A stretch of DNA of 64,000 nucleotides, taken from the NCBI GenBank assembly GCA_043763625.1, contig JAYULL010000124.1:1-64000 (forward strand), written 5' to 3'. The stretch's first letter is position 1. The number at the start of each line of letters is the position of its first letter. Position numbers and translations under genes: made by a program. Below, piece by piece: positions 41,849 through 50,816 of the stretch. The notes below the pieces were generated by a model. That model saw only the letters and a list, made by a program, of their open reading frames with translations, was not told the DNA's origin and ran no database searches. The stretch is from Rubrolithibacter sp043763625 (lineage in GTDB: Bacteria > Bacteroidota > Bacteroidia > Sphingobacteriales > Sphingobacteriaceae).

Positions 41849-44800
41849 TTAATTATTCGAATTTAATAATTTAAAATAATCTGCAACCTTAATTTTATAA
41901 AATGAATTTAAATTTGCCGGAACGGTTTTCAACAACTCCAGTTCTTTTTGTCTCACCTTTTTAAATTGCTCTAAAACTAATTTATAATTCGGGGATTTAT
42001 CTGCGCCCTGCTTGCTTTCGCGTTTGCTGTCTAAATCCCGTTCTCTTTCAGCTTTTTCAGCATCGAGCAATTTAGTTAAAATTTCCTGTTGCCTCAACAC
42101 AGTCTCCTGCCGGATTCGTTTGTTTACGAGCTCCGTTTCGGTTTGTTCCATTTCCCCCGCTAATTTATCAAGATTTCCGAGTTTTCCGATACCGTCTTTA
42201 TTAAACTCACGGTCTATTTCTTGCAATCTTTCGCGTATTTGTTGCTGCTCTTTTGCCAATTTAGCAAATTTTTCACTTACCGATCCCTTACCCTGTTGCT
42301 TGAATTTCTGCCCGTTCTGCTGCATTTCTTGCCGAGCCTTGTCCATATTTTTGTTCAACTGCTCCTGCATTTCCCTCAATTGCGACAGGCTCTTCTTATT
42401 TCCTTTGCCTCCCTGTTGACCCTTTTGCATAGCTTGCTGCAGTTGATCCATCACTTCGCTTAACATTAAAGCCAAATTGTTTAATGAAGTCATAGCATAT
42501 TGCTGATTCCGGTTGGCTTCAGGAATTTTCTTGTCGGCTAAGTTTGTAAGTGCATCGACTATATTGTTATTAATAATTTCGGTTTCCTTATTAACGCTTG
42601 ACTGAATTTGAGGCACCCGCTTACTTAAGCTAAACAAGCTATCACTTACAGATTTTAAATTATCTTTGATATTCTTCTGTTTTACTGCAAGTGCGGGTAA
42701 GTTTTGATCGCCGGGCCTTGCGGTTTTAACTTGTTGCATTACCTTCTCCTGCTCAAACGACGAAGTAATCAAGTTCTTTAAAATCTCTTTAAGGCTTTGC
42801 ATATTAACCTTGTTTTCTTCCTGTTCCTGCCGGTTTTGCATTGATTGCAGTTTCTGCGCCAACTGCTTCATTTGGCCCGCACCTTTTTCTTGATTTTCTT
42901 TCGCCTTCTTTCTGTTGTTATTATCCAAGTTTTTTAAGCTCTGCTCCAGCTGTTGTTCGATTTGTTGTTGTTCTTGCTCCGGACTCTCGAAATTATTTTT
43001 ATCCTCTAATTCATCGTTTTTATCCTTTAGCTGCTTAAGGGCTTGCTTAATCTCCATAAAATCAGCATTTAACTTTTGTTGATTTTCTTTTAATTTATCA
43101 GTATTAACTTTATTTTCCCCGGATTGTTCAGCTAATCTTTTTTCTTCCGCACCCATTTGATTAAGCTTGTCTACGGTTTCACTAAGCTTTTGATCGAACT
43201 CTAATTGCTTATAAAGCTCTAAAATTCGGTCTAATTCTTTTTTTACCGACTTGTTGTCTAACTGCAAATCTTTAAGCTGTTGTTGCGTTAAATCCTTATT
43301 GTTTTGTTCTAAAAGCTTTTGGATGTTCTTTAAAAGCTCGCGGGTTTTTTCATCCAATACATTGTTGAATAAATCTTCAATCTGTTTTTGCTTTTGCCGG
43401 AGAGCTTCGTTTTGCCTATTTAGATCTTCTTCAGTTGCCTGCTTTTGATGGTTTTCTTTCTTTATTTGATCGACCAAATTTTCTAAAGCCTTTTGCTTCT
43501 CGAGCAATTGTTCAATCTGTTTTTTATCTTGAAAGTCTAAATTCTTTTTATCGTAAAGCTCTTGGTTCAATCGTTTAGCATTGCGCTCGATTTGACCGGA
43601 TTTTTTTATGGCTTCGCCCATTTTTTTCTTCACCGATGAAGAAGATTTCTCCACCGTCTCCTCAAGCTGTTTTTCGTCGGGGAGGCTTAGCGTATTTATA
43701 GGCGTTCGTGCAGATTTGGGCCCGCTAAATGCATCGTTATCAAATACTTCAAAATAATATTGTAGCTCGTCACCCGGTTTAAGTTTTGCCGAACGGATAT
43801 CCCAAGCGTGCAAAAAGCTTGCTTGGGTAGTTTCCTTATCAATCACAATTCCCTGTTTGTCTGATTTCACGAGCTTTCCCCTTCTTAAAACAGAATAGTG
43901 AAATGTTAAGTTCGAAAACCCGTAATCATCAGAAATACTTCCTATGAAATAACGCTGCTTCCGGGTCACAGAATCCGTATTCTCTTTAATTTGAATTGAG
44001 GGCGTTAAATCGGGGATGACTTTAACCGGATAGGTTGCAGGTTCGGTAGTTTTAACTCGGTTATTAATCGGATAGATTTTATACTCAAAAGATTTATCTG
44101 CCCGCGTGTTGTAAGTAAAAGTGCCGGTGCTTGAGGGAGAGATGTTTATGGTTCTATTATCTGATTCTAGCTTTAATTCTGTTGCATTTTGAGTTTTTAT
44201 CTGCCATTCTATAATTGTTCCCGCCGGAATAGTAATATCTGACGGGTTGTTTAACTGCTTGTCGGGTTTTTTTAAATATCTCGGAAATTTTAAATAAACC
44301 GAGGTGTTTAATAATCCCGGTTTCTTTAGGACATTTATTGTATAGACCTCTGAACTAAACTCTCCGGCAGTAAATTGAATCTTTTTATCCCGATGAAGAT
44401 TTTTAAAGGTATGGCTGAAATTTATCAAATTCTCCTTTTCCGTTTTAAACACGTTGATCCCGTCTTCAATGTAAACTTCTTTGGGAATTTCGTTGCCGGA
44501 TAATTTCAATCGGAGTTGTAAATCTTCTCCTTCTACAACAGCAAGCGATTTATTTAATAACAAAAAACTGAAAGGTGCCTTTTTAACAAATTTCTTATCG
44601 TGTTTAAATAAGCGCTCGGTACTCTCACTAAAGATTGCCGGAGATGTAAAAGCTATCAGCAGAATAACTAAAAGCGGCGGCAGAACGTATTTTAAATATT
44701 TCCTATTCTCGTTAAGGTTAATAGCCGATGTAAAAGGGACAAGTTTTATTTCTATTATTTTTTGATCAATTCCCGCGAGTATCAACCCGTCGTTTTGAAG

Positions 44801-45175
44801 AGTATGGTCGGCAAGCTGCTTTAACTGCAATATATTGAGCAATTTATCCTTTACGGGATTAAAATGGTTGCCTATAATTTCTGCGGCTTTTTTGTAGTTA
44901 ATTCGCTTTCCTAATTTATAATAAGATGACAGCGGAATCCCGATCCAAACAATGAGAATAAAAAGATTGAGTGCAATAAAAAGATAGAATAAGAAGGTTC
45001 GTACTGTGGGGTTAAAATTTCCGTAGTATTCCGCAATAGTCACCGCCAAAAAAGAAAGAAAGAACAAGGCCGATAAATACAGAGTTCCTCTGACAATTTT
45101 GTTTAGGTAGAACTTACGGATAAACTCATCTAATTTATATATGAGATTATTATAATTCTCATTCGATAAGTCCAT
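41849..45175 (-). CDS. DUF4175-family coiled-coil membrane protein
   Basis: The 1108-residue protein has three hydrophobic segments in the first 190 residues (LYLSALFFLSFLAVTIAEYY, TFLFYLFIALNLFILIVWIG, VLPPLLVILLIAFTSPAIF). A periplasmic beta-rich part with Ig-like features follows. From about residue 500 there is a very long Gln/Lys/Glu-rich coiled coil (LNQELYDKKNLDFQDKKQIEQL onward) to near the end. The family is widespread in Bacteroidota but has no established function that I know. It is the first gene of the cluster with the RsbW-like ATPase and ybeY. Confidence 0.85.
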   Translation of the reverse strand: MDLSNENYNNLIYKLDEFIRKFYLNKIVRGTLYLSALFFLSFLAVTIAEYYGNFNPTVRTFLFYLFIALNLFILIVWIGIPLSSYYKLGKRINYKKAAEIIGNHFNPVKDKLLNILQLKQLADHTLQNDGLILAGIDQKIIEIKLVPFTSAINLNENRKYLKYVLPPLLVILLIAFTSPAIFSESTERLFKHDKKFVKKAPFSFLLLNKSLAVVEGEDLQLRLKLSGNEIPKEVYIEDGINVFKTEKENLINFSHTFKNLHRDKKIQFTAGEFSSEVYTINVLKKPGLLNTSVYLKFPRYLKKPDKQLNNPSDITIPAGTIIEWQIKTQNATELKLESDNRTINISPSSTGTFTYNTRADKSFEYKIYPINNRVKTTEPATYPVKVIPDLTPSIQIKENTDSVTRKQRYFIGSISDDYGFSNLTFHYSVLRRGKLVKSDKQGIVIDKETTQASFLHAWDIRSAKLKPGDELQYYFEVFDNDAFSGPKSARTPINTLSLPDEKQLEETVEKSSSSVKKKMGEAIKKSGQIERNAKRLNQELYDKKNLDFQDKKQIEQLLEKQKALENLVDQIKKENHQKQATEEDLNRQNEALRQKQKQIEDLFNNVLDEKTRELLKNIQKLLEQNNKDLTQQQLKDLQLDNKSVKKELDRILELYKQLEFDQKLSETVDKLNQMGAEEKRLAEQSGENKVNTDKLKENQQKLNADFMEIKQALKQLKDKNDELEDKNNFESPEQEQQQIEQQLEQSLKNLDNNNRKKAKENQEKGAGQMKQLAQKLQSMQNRQEQEENKVNMQSLKEILKNLITSSFEQEKVMQQVKTARPGDQNLPALAVKQKNIKDNLKSVSDSLFSLSKRVPQIQSSVNKETEIINNNIVDALTNLADKKIPEANRNQQYAMTSLNNLALMLSEVMDQLQQAMQKGQQGGKGNKKSLSQLREMQEQLNKNMDKARQEMQQNGQKFKQQGKGSVSEKFAKLAKEQQQIRERLQEIDREFNKDGIGKLGNLDKLAGEMEQTETELVNKRIRQETVLRQQEILTKLLDAEKAERERDLDSKRESKQGADKSPNYKLVLEQFKKVRQKELELLKTVPANLNSFYKIKVADYFKLLNSNN

Positions 45176-45231
45176 GTAAAACCCTCAATTAATTTTCTTA
45201 AAAATCAACGAATAAATTACGAAAAAAATAT

Positions 45232-45251
45232 AAAAAAAGCGAAGCTTTTTT
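45232..45251 (-). terminator. Terminator after cysN
   Basis: AAAAAAGC, a 3-base loop and GCTTTTTT form a hairpin that overlaps the cysN stop codon. On the minus strand the T-rich arm is followed by a further A/T-rich stretch. It ends the cysH-cysD-cysN transcript. Confidence 0.7.
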
Positions 45252-46491
45252 AATTGAGCATGCAGCCGGCAACGGTTGTAAAGGCTGTCTCGTCAACCAA
45301 AATTGCACCTCCGTTTACACGAAGTTCGTTATAGCTGTCGAAAACCACCGGTGAAGCAGTTTTAATAGTTACCTTAACCAAATCATTTAGATTAGCTTGA
45401 GTGATACCGCTTTGCTTTTCGAGGGTGTTTACGTTTAACTTGTATTGAATCTCTTTAACTACGCATCTTACTATGCGGCTGTGAAGTTGCAACAAATACT
45501 TATTGCCTTCTATCAATGGTTTTGTATCCATCCAACATAAAGTGGCTTCAATTTCGCGACTTGTTTTTGCCTCGTTTGCCTTTAACACTATAAAGTCTCC
45601 GCGATTAATGTCGATGTCGTCTTTTAATCGAATTACAGCGCTTTGCGGAGCAAATACTTCCGCAACTTCTTCTCCGTTAATTTCTACCGCCTCAATTTCG
45701 GAATCTATACCATCCGGAAGGATCGTGACCTTATCTCCTTTTTTGTAGATTCCGCTAATTACTTTCCCGGCATATCCTCGATAGTCGTGAAGATTATCAG
45801 ACTGAGGCCGAATTACATACTGAACCGGGAAACGAGGGTGTGTTAAATTAACGTCTCTAACTATATCGATCGTTTCCAGATAATTAATAAGCGTATTGCC
45901 GGTATACCATGGAGTATTTACTGAGTGATTAACGATATTATCACCCTCTAATGCTGAAATCGGAATAAACTTTACGTCCTTAATATTTAAAGAGGAAGTC
46001 ATTTTTGTGTATTCTATGACGATATCATTAAAAATATTTTCAGAATAGCTTACCATATCCATTTTGTTTACGGCAACTACCACATGCGGAATTTCAAGTA
46101 AAGACGCAATAATAGTATGACGACGAGTTTGCTCAACAACGCCAAGGCGAGCATCAATCAGAATAATGATTAAATCGGCAGTTGAAGCCCCGGTAACCAT
46201 ATTTCGGGTGTATTGAATATGACCGGGAGCATCGGCTATGATAAACTTGCGCTTCTCGGTGTTGAAATATTTGTAGGCCACATCTATAGTAATGCCTTGT
46301 TCGCGTTCAGCACGTAATCCGTCTGTAAACAAGGCTAAATCGATCTCACCTTCACCTTTATTTTTTGTTTGCTTTTGTATAGCTTCAAGCTGGTCGACTT
46401 TTATAGAATCAGTATCATAAAGTAAACGACCTATTAACGTGCTTTTTCCGTCGTCAACACTACCTGCAGTTATAAAGCGAAGTAAATCCAT
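45250..46491 (-). CDS. cysN: Sulfate adenylyltransferase subunit 1 (GTPase)
   Basis: The 413-residue GTPase drives the activation of sulfate by CysD. G1 is TAGSVDDGKSTLIGRLLYD, G3 is DAPGHIQYTRNMVTGAS and G4 is AVNKMD; EF-Tu-like beta-barrel domains 2 and 3 follow. There is no fused CysC kinase at the C-terminus, which ends GCMLN. This fits a pathway that reduces APS directly, consistent with cysH here. Confidence 0.97.
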   Translation of the reverse strand: MDLLRFITAGSVDDGKSTLIGRLLYDTDSIKVDQLEAIQKQTKNKGEGEIDLALFTDGLRAEREQGITIDVAYKYFNTEKRKFIIADAPGHIQYTRNMVTGASTADLIIILIDARLGVVEQTRRHTIIASLLEIPHVVVAVNKMDMVSYSENIFNDIVIEYTKMTSSLNIKDVKFIPISALEGDNIVNHSVNTPWYTGNTLINYLETIDIVRDVNLTHPRFPVQYVIRPQSDNLHDYRGYAGKVISGIYKKGDKVTILPDGIDSEIEAVEINGEEVAEVFAPQSAVIRLKDDIDINRGDFIVLKANEAKTSREIEATLCWMDTKPLIEGNKYLLQLHSRIVRCVVKEIQYKLNVNTLEKQSGITQANLNDLVKVTIKTASPVVFDSYNELRVNGGAILVDETAFTTVAGCMLN

Positions 46492-46492
46492 T

Positions 46493-46580
46493 AAGTTGTA
46501 AGTATTAAGTTTTGGTAAGTATTAAGTTTCGGTAAGTTATAGAGAGATACTTAAAACGTAAACCCATAACTTACAACTCA
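46493..46580. repeat. Short tandem and inverted repeats in the cysD-cysN spacer
   Basis: GTAAGTATTAAGTTTTG (46498-46514) and GTAAGTATTAAGTTTCG (46515-46531) are two 17-base tandem copies followed by GTAAGTTAT. AAGTTGTAAG at 46493-46502 is inverted as CTTACAACT at 46570-46578. The units resemble the GTTGTAA-type heptamers found inside hisS. Confidence 0.65.
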
Positions 46581-47489
46581 TTAAAAATATCCGTTCTTTT
46601 TACGGTCTTCCATTGCCGCTTCCGAAATTTGATCATCGATACGAGTCTCACCGCGTTCGCTGATTTTGGTGAGGTTTATTTCACCTACAATATCGTCAAT
46701 TGTAGAAGCTGTAGATTCTACCGCCGCAGTACAAGTCATGTCGCCCACCGTTCTGTATCTTACCCGGCGAGTCTCGATCACATCCCCTTCGTCAATTCTG
46801 ATGAATGGAGAAACAGCAACTAAATGCTCTCCATATATAATCACTTCTCTTTCGTGTGAAAAATAGATAGGAGGAAGCGGGATATTTTCGCGTTGTATAT
46901 AGTTCCAAACATCTAATTCAACCCAGTTGCTGATCGGAAATACTCGTACATTTTCTCCTTTATGGATTTTCCCGTTATATAAATTCCAAAGTTCGGGGCG
47001 TTGTTTTTTCGGCTCCCATTGCCCGAATTCATCGCGAACCGAGAAAATACGTTCTTTTGCTCTTGCTTTTTCTTCATCGCGGCGAGCTCCTCCGATGCAA
47101 GCGTCAAAGCCGAACTCCTCAATTGTGTCAAGTAGAGTATGAGATTGCAAAGCGTTCCTTGAAGCAAATTTTCCCACAGGTTCTTTTAATCCTTTTGCTT
47201 TAATTGTATCGGCAACGTATCTAACAATAAGTTTTGCTCCGGTTTCTTCTACAAATTTATCGCGATATTCGATAGCTTCCGGAAAGTTATGCCCGGTATC
47301 AATATGTACTAAAGGGAAAGGAATTTTTCCGGGTTTAAACGCTTTGAGCGCTAATTGAACGAGAGTAATAGAATCTTTCCCTCCTGAAAATAGAAGTGCA
47401 GGCCTTTCAAACTGCCCCGCAACTTCTCGCATAATGTGAATCGATTCCGATTCTAACTGATCTAAATAATCTAAATGATATTTCGACAT
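46581..47489 (-). CDS. cysD: Sulfate adenylyltransferase subunit 2
   Basis: The 302-residue PP-loop ATPase forms adenosine 5'-phosphosulfate from ATP and sulfate with CysN. It begins MSKYHLDYLDQLESESIHIMREVA at ATG 47489, and carries the PP-loop FSGGKDSITLVQLA and the DACIGGARRDEEKARAKERIFS block. The frame is open further upstream into cysH but without family similarity. The gene starts 7 bases after the cysH stop, and the operon order cysH-cysD-cysN is clear. Confidence 0.97.
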   Translation of the reverse strand: MSKYHLDYLDQLESESIHIMREVAGQFERPALLFSGGKDSITLVQLALKAFKPGKIPFPLVHIDTGHNFPEAIEYRDKFVEETGAKLIVRYVADTIKAKGLKEPVGKFASRNALQSHTLLDTIEEFGFDACIGGARRDEEKARAKERIFSVRDEFGQWEPKKQRPELWNLYNGKIHKGENVRVFPISNWVELDVWNYIQRENIPLPPIYFSHEREVIIYGEHLVAVSPFIRIDEGDVIETRRVRYRTVGDMTCTAAVESTASTIDDIVGEINLTKISERGETRIDDQISEAAMEDRKKNGYF

Positions 47490-47496
47490 ACTCTGT

Positions 47497-48213
47497 TTAT
47501 GAATGTGCGTGCAAGCCGCACTCTTTGCTTTCTTTGTTTTCCCACCACCAGCGGCCGGCTCTAAAATCTTCACCCTCTTGCACGGCACGGGTACAAGGAG
47601 CGCAACCTATGCTTACAAAGCCCTTATCGTGTAGGGTATTATAAGGAATGCCGTTTTTATAGATAAATTCTTTTAACTTCTCAGTACTCCAATTCAATAT
47701 CGGGTGATATTTAATGATCTGATTGCTTTCGTCCCATTCTACCGCAGGCAAGTCGTTTCTTTCCGGCGAATGCTCTGCTCTTAAACCCGTAACCCAAACA
47801 CTGTTGCCGGCTAAAGCTCGTCGTAGCGGTTCTACCTTACGAATATAGCAACAGCCTTTACGATTTTCGGTGCTTTCGTAAAACGAGTTAGGACCGTTTT
47901 TTGTAACAAATTCTTGTATATATTCTTGATTAGGGTAAAATGCTTTTATGTGAGTAGTGTATTGTTCGTTAGTTCGGCTCCACACGTAATAGGTTTCGGA
48001 AAATAAACGGCCGGTGTCTAAAGTGAAAATATTGACAGGAATCTTATTCGACAAGATCAAGTGGGAAATAGCCTGATCTTCCCAGCTGAAACTGCTCGAA
48101 AAAACTATCTTATCAGGAAACTCTCCCGCAAGAAGTTTTAGTCCGCCCTCGGGTGAAACTGACGCTAATTTCCCGGCGATTTCCGGTATTTTGTTTTTTA
48201 AAAGGTCAGACAT
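47497..48213 (-). CDS. cysH: Assimilatory adenylyl-sulfate (APS) reductase
   Basis: The 238-residue enzyme reduces activated sulfate to sulfite. It has the PP-loop-like FSSSFSWEDQAISHL, and the cysteine motifs GCCYIRKVEPL and GCAPCTRAV that bind a [4Fe-4S] cluster, which mark an APS rather than a PAPS reductase. The catalytic Cys lies in the tail ECGLHAHS. It is the first gene of the cys operon. A sulfite reductase gene is not in the window. Confidence 0.94.
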   Translation of the reverse strand: MSDLLKNKIPEIAGKLASVSPEGGLKLLAGEFPDKIVFSSSFSWEDQAISHLILSNKIPVNIFTLDTGRLFSETYYVWSRTNEQYTTHIKAFYPNQEYIQEFVTKNGPNSFYESTENRKGCCYIRKVEPLRRALAGNSVWVTGLRAEHSPERNDLPAVEWDESNQIIKYHPILNWSTEKLKEFIYKNGIPYNTLHDKGFVSIGCAPCTRAVQEGEDFRAGRWWWENKESKECGLHAHS

Positions 48214-48452
48214 GCTATGTATAAGCGTTAAAGCTTTTAATCTCTCGTTCTATTTAACTAAATTTTAAATTCTATTAGAATTTATAGTAAAGAGAATGCA
48301 AAAGTATAAATTATGGCTTAAATTTTTGTAAAGATTTTAAGGAGCTTAAATAATTTTTACAATTCTTTGTATTTGTAATTACTTAAAAGCCATTAAGTTG
48401 AAACATTAAAATGCACTACTCGTTATTTTGATAATTAATTAAATCTATCATT

Positions 48453-48542
48453 ATGGCTAACAAGAAAGAAACAAAAACTAAAGCTTCTGAAGAACTTCGC
48501 GACCCCAAATCGTCAAAGGATAGAGAAAAGCAAAGCAGCTAA
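48453..48542 (+). CDS. Possible small hydrophilic protein (29 residues)
   Basis: An ATG at 48453 opens a frame for MANKKETKTKASEELRDPKS and nine further residues, ending at a TAA. The peptide is highly charged and Lys/Glu-rich. It is placed directly before the bidirectional terminator at 48575-48604, in the spacer between cysH and the receiver-only regulator. I do not recognise it. The frame may also be a remnant of a longer basic protein, because similar Lys-rich codons continue past the stop. Confidence 0.4.
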   Translation: MANKKETKTKASEELRDPKSSKDREKQSS

Positions 48543-48574
48543 AGAGCTAACAAGCAAAAAGAAGAAGTAAGCTT

Positions 48575-48604
48575 AAAACACCTTCGTTGAAAAGAGGGTG
48601 TTTT
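48575..48604. terminator. Bidirectional terminator at the regulator 3' end
   Basis: AAAACACC and GGTGTTTT form an 8-bp stem with a 14-base loop. It overlaps the stop codon of the minus-strand receiver gene and follows the small plus-strand frame. Both sides are A/T-flanked, so it can work in either direction. Confidence 0.75.
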
Positions 48605-49013
48605 AGTTTTCTTGGATTACCAAGCCGGCACGCCTAAGCGTTTTGGCTAGTTCTTGCATAGTTATAGGTTTTACAATATAGTCTGTAACCACAGAGTAGG
48701 TTTTTGCTTTTTCCATTTCTTCGGGCCAAATAGAAGAGCTTACCATATAAAGAATAATCTTTTTGTCAATAGACGGCCGCAAATCTTTAAACTCATCCAA
48801 AAATTGCCACCCGTTCATCACCGGCATGTTTATGTCTAATAAAATAATATCGGGAACCATTTCCGGGTTAGAAAAGTTAGCTTGAAAATATTGCAGGGCT
48901 TCTAATCCGTTTTTAAAAACCAAGAGCTTATCGCAAATTTTGTAAGAAGAAAGCATTCGTTCTATAATCAGAGCCTGGATCGGATCATCATCGATAATAC
49001 ATGCAATTCCCAT
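48603..49013 (-). CDS. Receiver-only response regulator A
   Basis: The 136-residue CheY-like protein has the acidic triad IIDDDP, phospho-acceptor in PDIILLDINMPVMNGWQFLDEF, a Ser/Thr in YMVSSSIWPEE and Lys in DYIVKPITMQEL. It has no output domain. A near sister gene is found at 60499. The absence of a kinase nearby leaves its partner unknown. Such stand-alone receivers are often the receivers of hybrid kinases in Bacteroidota. Confidence 0.92.
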   Translation of the reverse strand: MGIACIIDDDPIQALIIERMLSSYKICDKLLVFKNGLEALQYFQANFSNPEMVPDIILLDINMPVMNGWQFLDEFKDLRPSIDKKIILYMVSSSIWPEEMEKAKTYSVVTDYIVKPITMQELAKTLRRAGLVIQEN

Positions 49014-49220
49014 TTCCTTCGTTTTATTTAGTAGTATAAAAGCTATAACCGTGCCCCGAACCTACAAAAGATAAATAAGCTAAAAGAGGGCGATTTAAGA
49101 AGCGGGAGAGGTTTTCAACTTATAAAAATTCCGTTCTGGTATTGCTAAGTGAGAAAATGAGTCTACATTTAGAGATGTGTAACAAGATTATCCCCAATTT
49201 TTTTTTCCTGAAATACAATA

Positions 49221-49240
49221 AAACCTGCCGAAGCAGGTTT
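49221..49240 (-). terminator. Hairpin terminator downstream of the tRNA-like element
   Basis: AAACCTGC, loop CGAA and GCAGGTTT give an 8-bp stem. On the minus strand it is followed by TTTTATTG and lies about 50 bases downstream of the tRNA-like element, so it probably ended its transcription. Confidence 0.7.
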
Positions 49241-49287
49241 AGTCTTTTTAAGGTAGCTGTAGAATCTTGTTAATAAGTAGATGTAGG

Positions 49288-49356
49288 GGTCAGAAGTGGA
49301 TTTGAACCACTATTAAAAGTCTTGTGTACTTTCGCCTTCCGTTCGGCCCGCTGACC
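49288..49356 (-). tRNA. tRNA-like element, probably a tRNA pseudogene
   Basis: On the minus strand a cloverleaf can be drawn. The acceptor stem is GGTCAGC with TCTGACC (6 of 7 pairs). The D-arm is GCC/GGC with a loop containing GG, and the anticodon stem is AAAGT/ACTTT with a 7-base loop ACACAAG. The T-arm is AGTGG-TTCAAAT-CCACT. The loop has C instead of the universal U33, and the nominal anticodon would be ACA, which is unusual. The variable region is only 4 bases. A terminator follows. No CCA is encoded, which is normal in this phylum. Confidence 0.45.
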
Positions 49357-49548
49357 GTGTTGTTGAAACAAATATGGGAACAATGTTTTACATAAGTGAC
49401 CCTGCTTGAGTAAGTGTTCGCAAAAGGCGAAATAGTTGTATAACTATTTCTCGCAAGCAAATAAACAAGCACATTTTCAATTAAACATTCAAATTTTTAA
49501 AACATCTTTTGAGCGTTTCTATTAATAATAATATTATTTGCATTATCT

Positions 49549-50025
49549 ATGAAAACATTTTGCCTGCTGCTTGCAATTTTGTTACTCGGCAGTAACCTTA
49601 GTGCACAAACAACAAATTCTTCTCCGTCGCTCGATGCTTACCTCGGGCTGTCGCATCTCAAAATAGGGATGGACTTGAAAGATCTTAAAGGAAAATTAAA
49701 ACCTATCGAGGGCACATCGGACGAATCCGGCCGGGTTTATTATAGCTACATTTCAAGTGACTCTTTTTTTTCTGACGAGAACATCAGTGTAAAAAATGTA
49801 AAGGTTAAAGTATTTCAAAATAAGGTAGAAGAGGTTGAATTTACGTTTAACAAATTCGATGACATTAAGATATTTCAAATATTTAGAGAGAAGTACGGCA
49901 TGTTTACCGAAAAACCGAATTTACACCGGGATATTTACTATTGGGCAGGGAACACCGTTAAACTCACTTACAACTACAGCGATAATGCCGGGAATCCCGT
50001 TGCTAAGTTTCAGTTGAATTTATAA
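49549..50025 (+). CDS. Secreted protein of unknown function
   Basis: The 158-residue protein has a clear signal peptide (MKTFCLLLAILLLGSNLSAQ) and a compact beta-rich remainder. Its patterns are YLGLSHLKIGMDLKDLKGKL, VKNVKVKVFQNKVEEVEFTFNKFD and IYYWAGNTVKLTYNYSDNAG. I do not recognise a named domain. It stands alone between the tRNA-like element and tRNA-Pro. Confidence 0.78.
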   Translation: MKTFCLLLAILLLGSNLSAQTTNSSPSLDAYLGLSHLKIGMDLKDLKGKLKPIEGTSDESGRVYYSYISSDSFFSDENISVKNVKVKVFQNKVEEVEFTFNKFDDIKIFQIFREKYGMFTEKPNLHRDIYYWAGNTVKLTYNYSDNAGNPVAKFQLNL

Positions 50026-50116
50026 CAGGCATATTTATTTTTTGGCGGACTACCGGTTCGATCTTAGAAGCACAAACTTTAGAGAAGAAGACCTTGGTTT
50101 AAAAAAATTAATTAAG

Positions 50117-50190
50117 TCGGGATGGCCGGATTTGAACCGACGACCTCCAGCACCCCATGCTGGCGCGATACCGAGCTACGCTACATCCCG
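50117..50190 (-). tRNA. tRNA-Pro (GGG anticodon)
   Basis: On the minus strand a complete 74-base tRNA folds: acceptor CGGGATG/CATCCCG, anticodon stem CCAGC/GCTGG with loop ATGGGGT (anticodon GGG), and T-arm GTCGG-TTCAAAT-CCGGC. The discriminator base is A and no CCA is encoded. U33 and the D-loop GG are present, so it looks functional. Confidence 0.93.
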
Positions 50191-50314
50191 AAAGGTTGGT
50201 TTCCTATTGTAAATTATTGATTAACAACTTTTTTAGCATTACGCAAGTTTGATAATAATTGTTTGTAAGTTTTACTGCTACACCTGTAGTAAACAACGGC
50301 AAATATAAAAGAAG

Positions 50315-50495
50315 TTATATCATTCCCTCATCAGTAAAATAATAGTAACCCTCACTACTAATAATCAAGTGGTCATAAATCTTTATATCTAATACCTCTC
50401 CTCCCTGCTTCAATCTTCTTCGTTTGCATAATATCAGCATGGCTTGGTTTAGTATTTCCACTAGGATTATTATGTAACAAGATCAAGAGAAGTAT
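50315..50495 (-). pseudogene. RadC/JAB-domain gene remnant
   Basis: The minus strand contains LLHNNPSGNTKPSHADIMQT with the JAB-like core (His-Asn-Asn-Pro-Ser-Gly). After a one-base shift it continues GGEVLDIKIYDHLIISSEGY and then FTDEGMI and a stop at 50315. This is the C-terminal part of a RadC-like protein (normally HNHPSGNxxPSxxD ... LLDIxVxDHLIIxxxGYxSFxDEG). The frame is broken and the start is missing. A degenerate stretch with SPGIVVSNAI lies just upstream. Confidence 0.75.
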
Positions 50496-50650
50496 TTTAG
50501 TCTTTTTTATTGTCTTCTAAAATTGCATTGGACACAACTATCCCGGGTGAGCGATACAAGTTATAGGCAATAGACTCTATCAAGTGTTGAGTATGTGTCT
50601 TCTCTCGTCCCACATATCGGGAAATGCCGGTTTAAACCATCGGGTACATT

Positions 50651-50734
50651 GTTGAAAGTCCGGAAGAATACTTATACAGTAGTGCTCGCAGCTATTGCGG
50701 AAAAGATGGGTTAGTTAAAGTAGAACTTTTATAG
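50651..50734 (+). mobile_element. C-terminal remnant of a REP-type (Y1) transposase
   Basis: The plus strand encodes VESPEEYLYSSARSYCGKDG then LVKVELL and a stop. The Y-x-Y-S-S-A-x-x-Y-x-G-K-x-G-L-x-x-V-E-L ending is the C-terminus of REP-associated tyrosine transposases common in Bacteroidota. There is a stop in frame shortly upstream and no catalytic part, so it is a dead fragment beside the radC remnant. Confidence 0.65.
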
Positions 50735-50816
50735 TATTATACGAGCAGTAATTTCGTTTTAAACAAAAAATCTCCACCATAAAGGCGAGGATTCTTTTAG
50801 TTCAAAAGAACGTTTC

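Noticed and set aside
49221..49356. tmRNA 3' end
   Set aside because: The T-arm fits, but there is no tmRNA body or tag frame and the acceptor stem closes locally.
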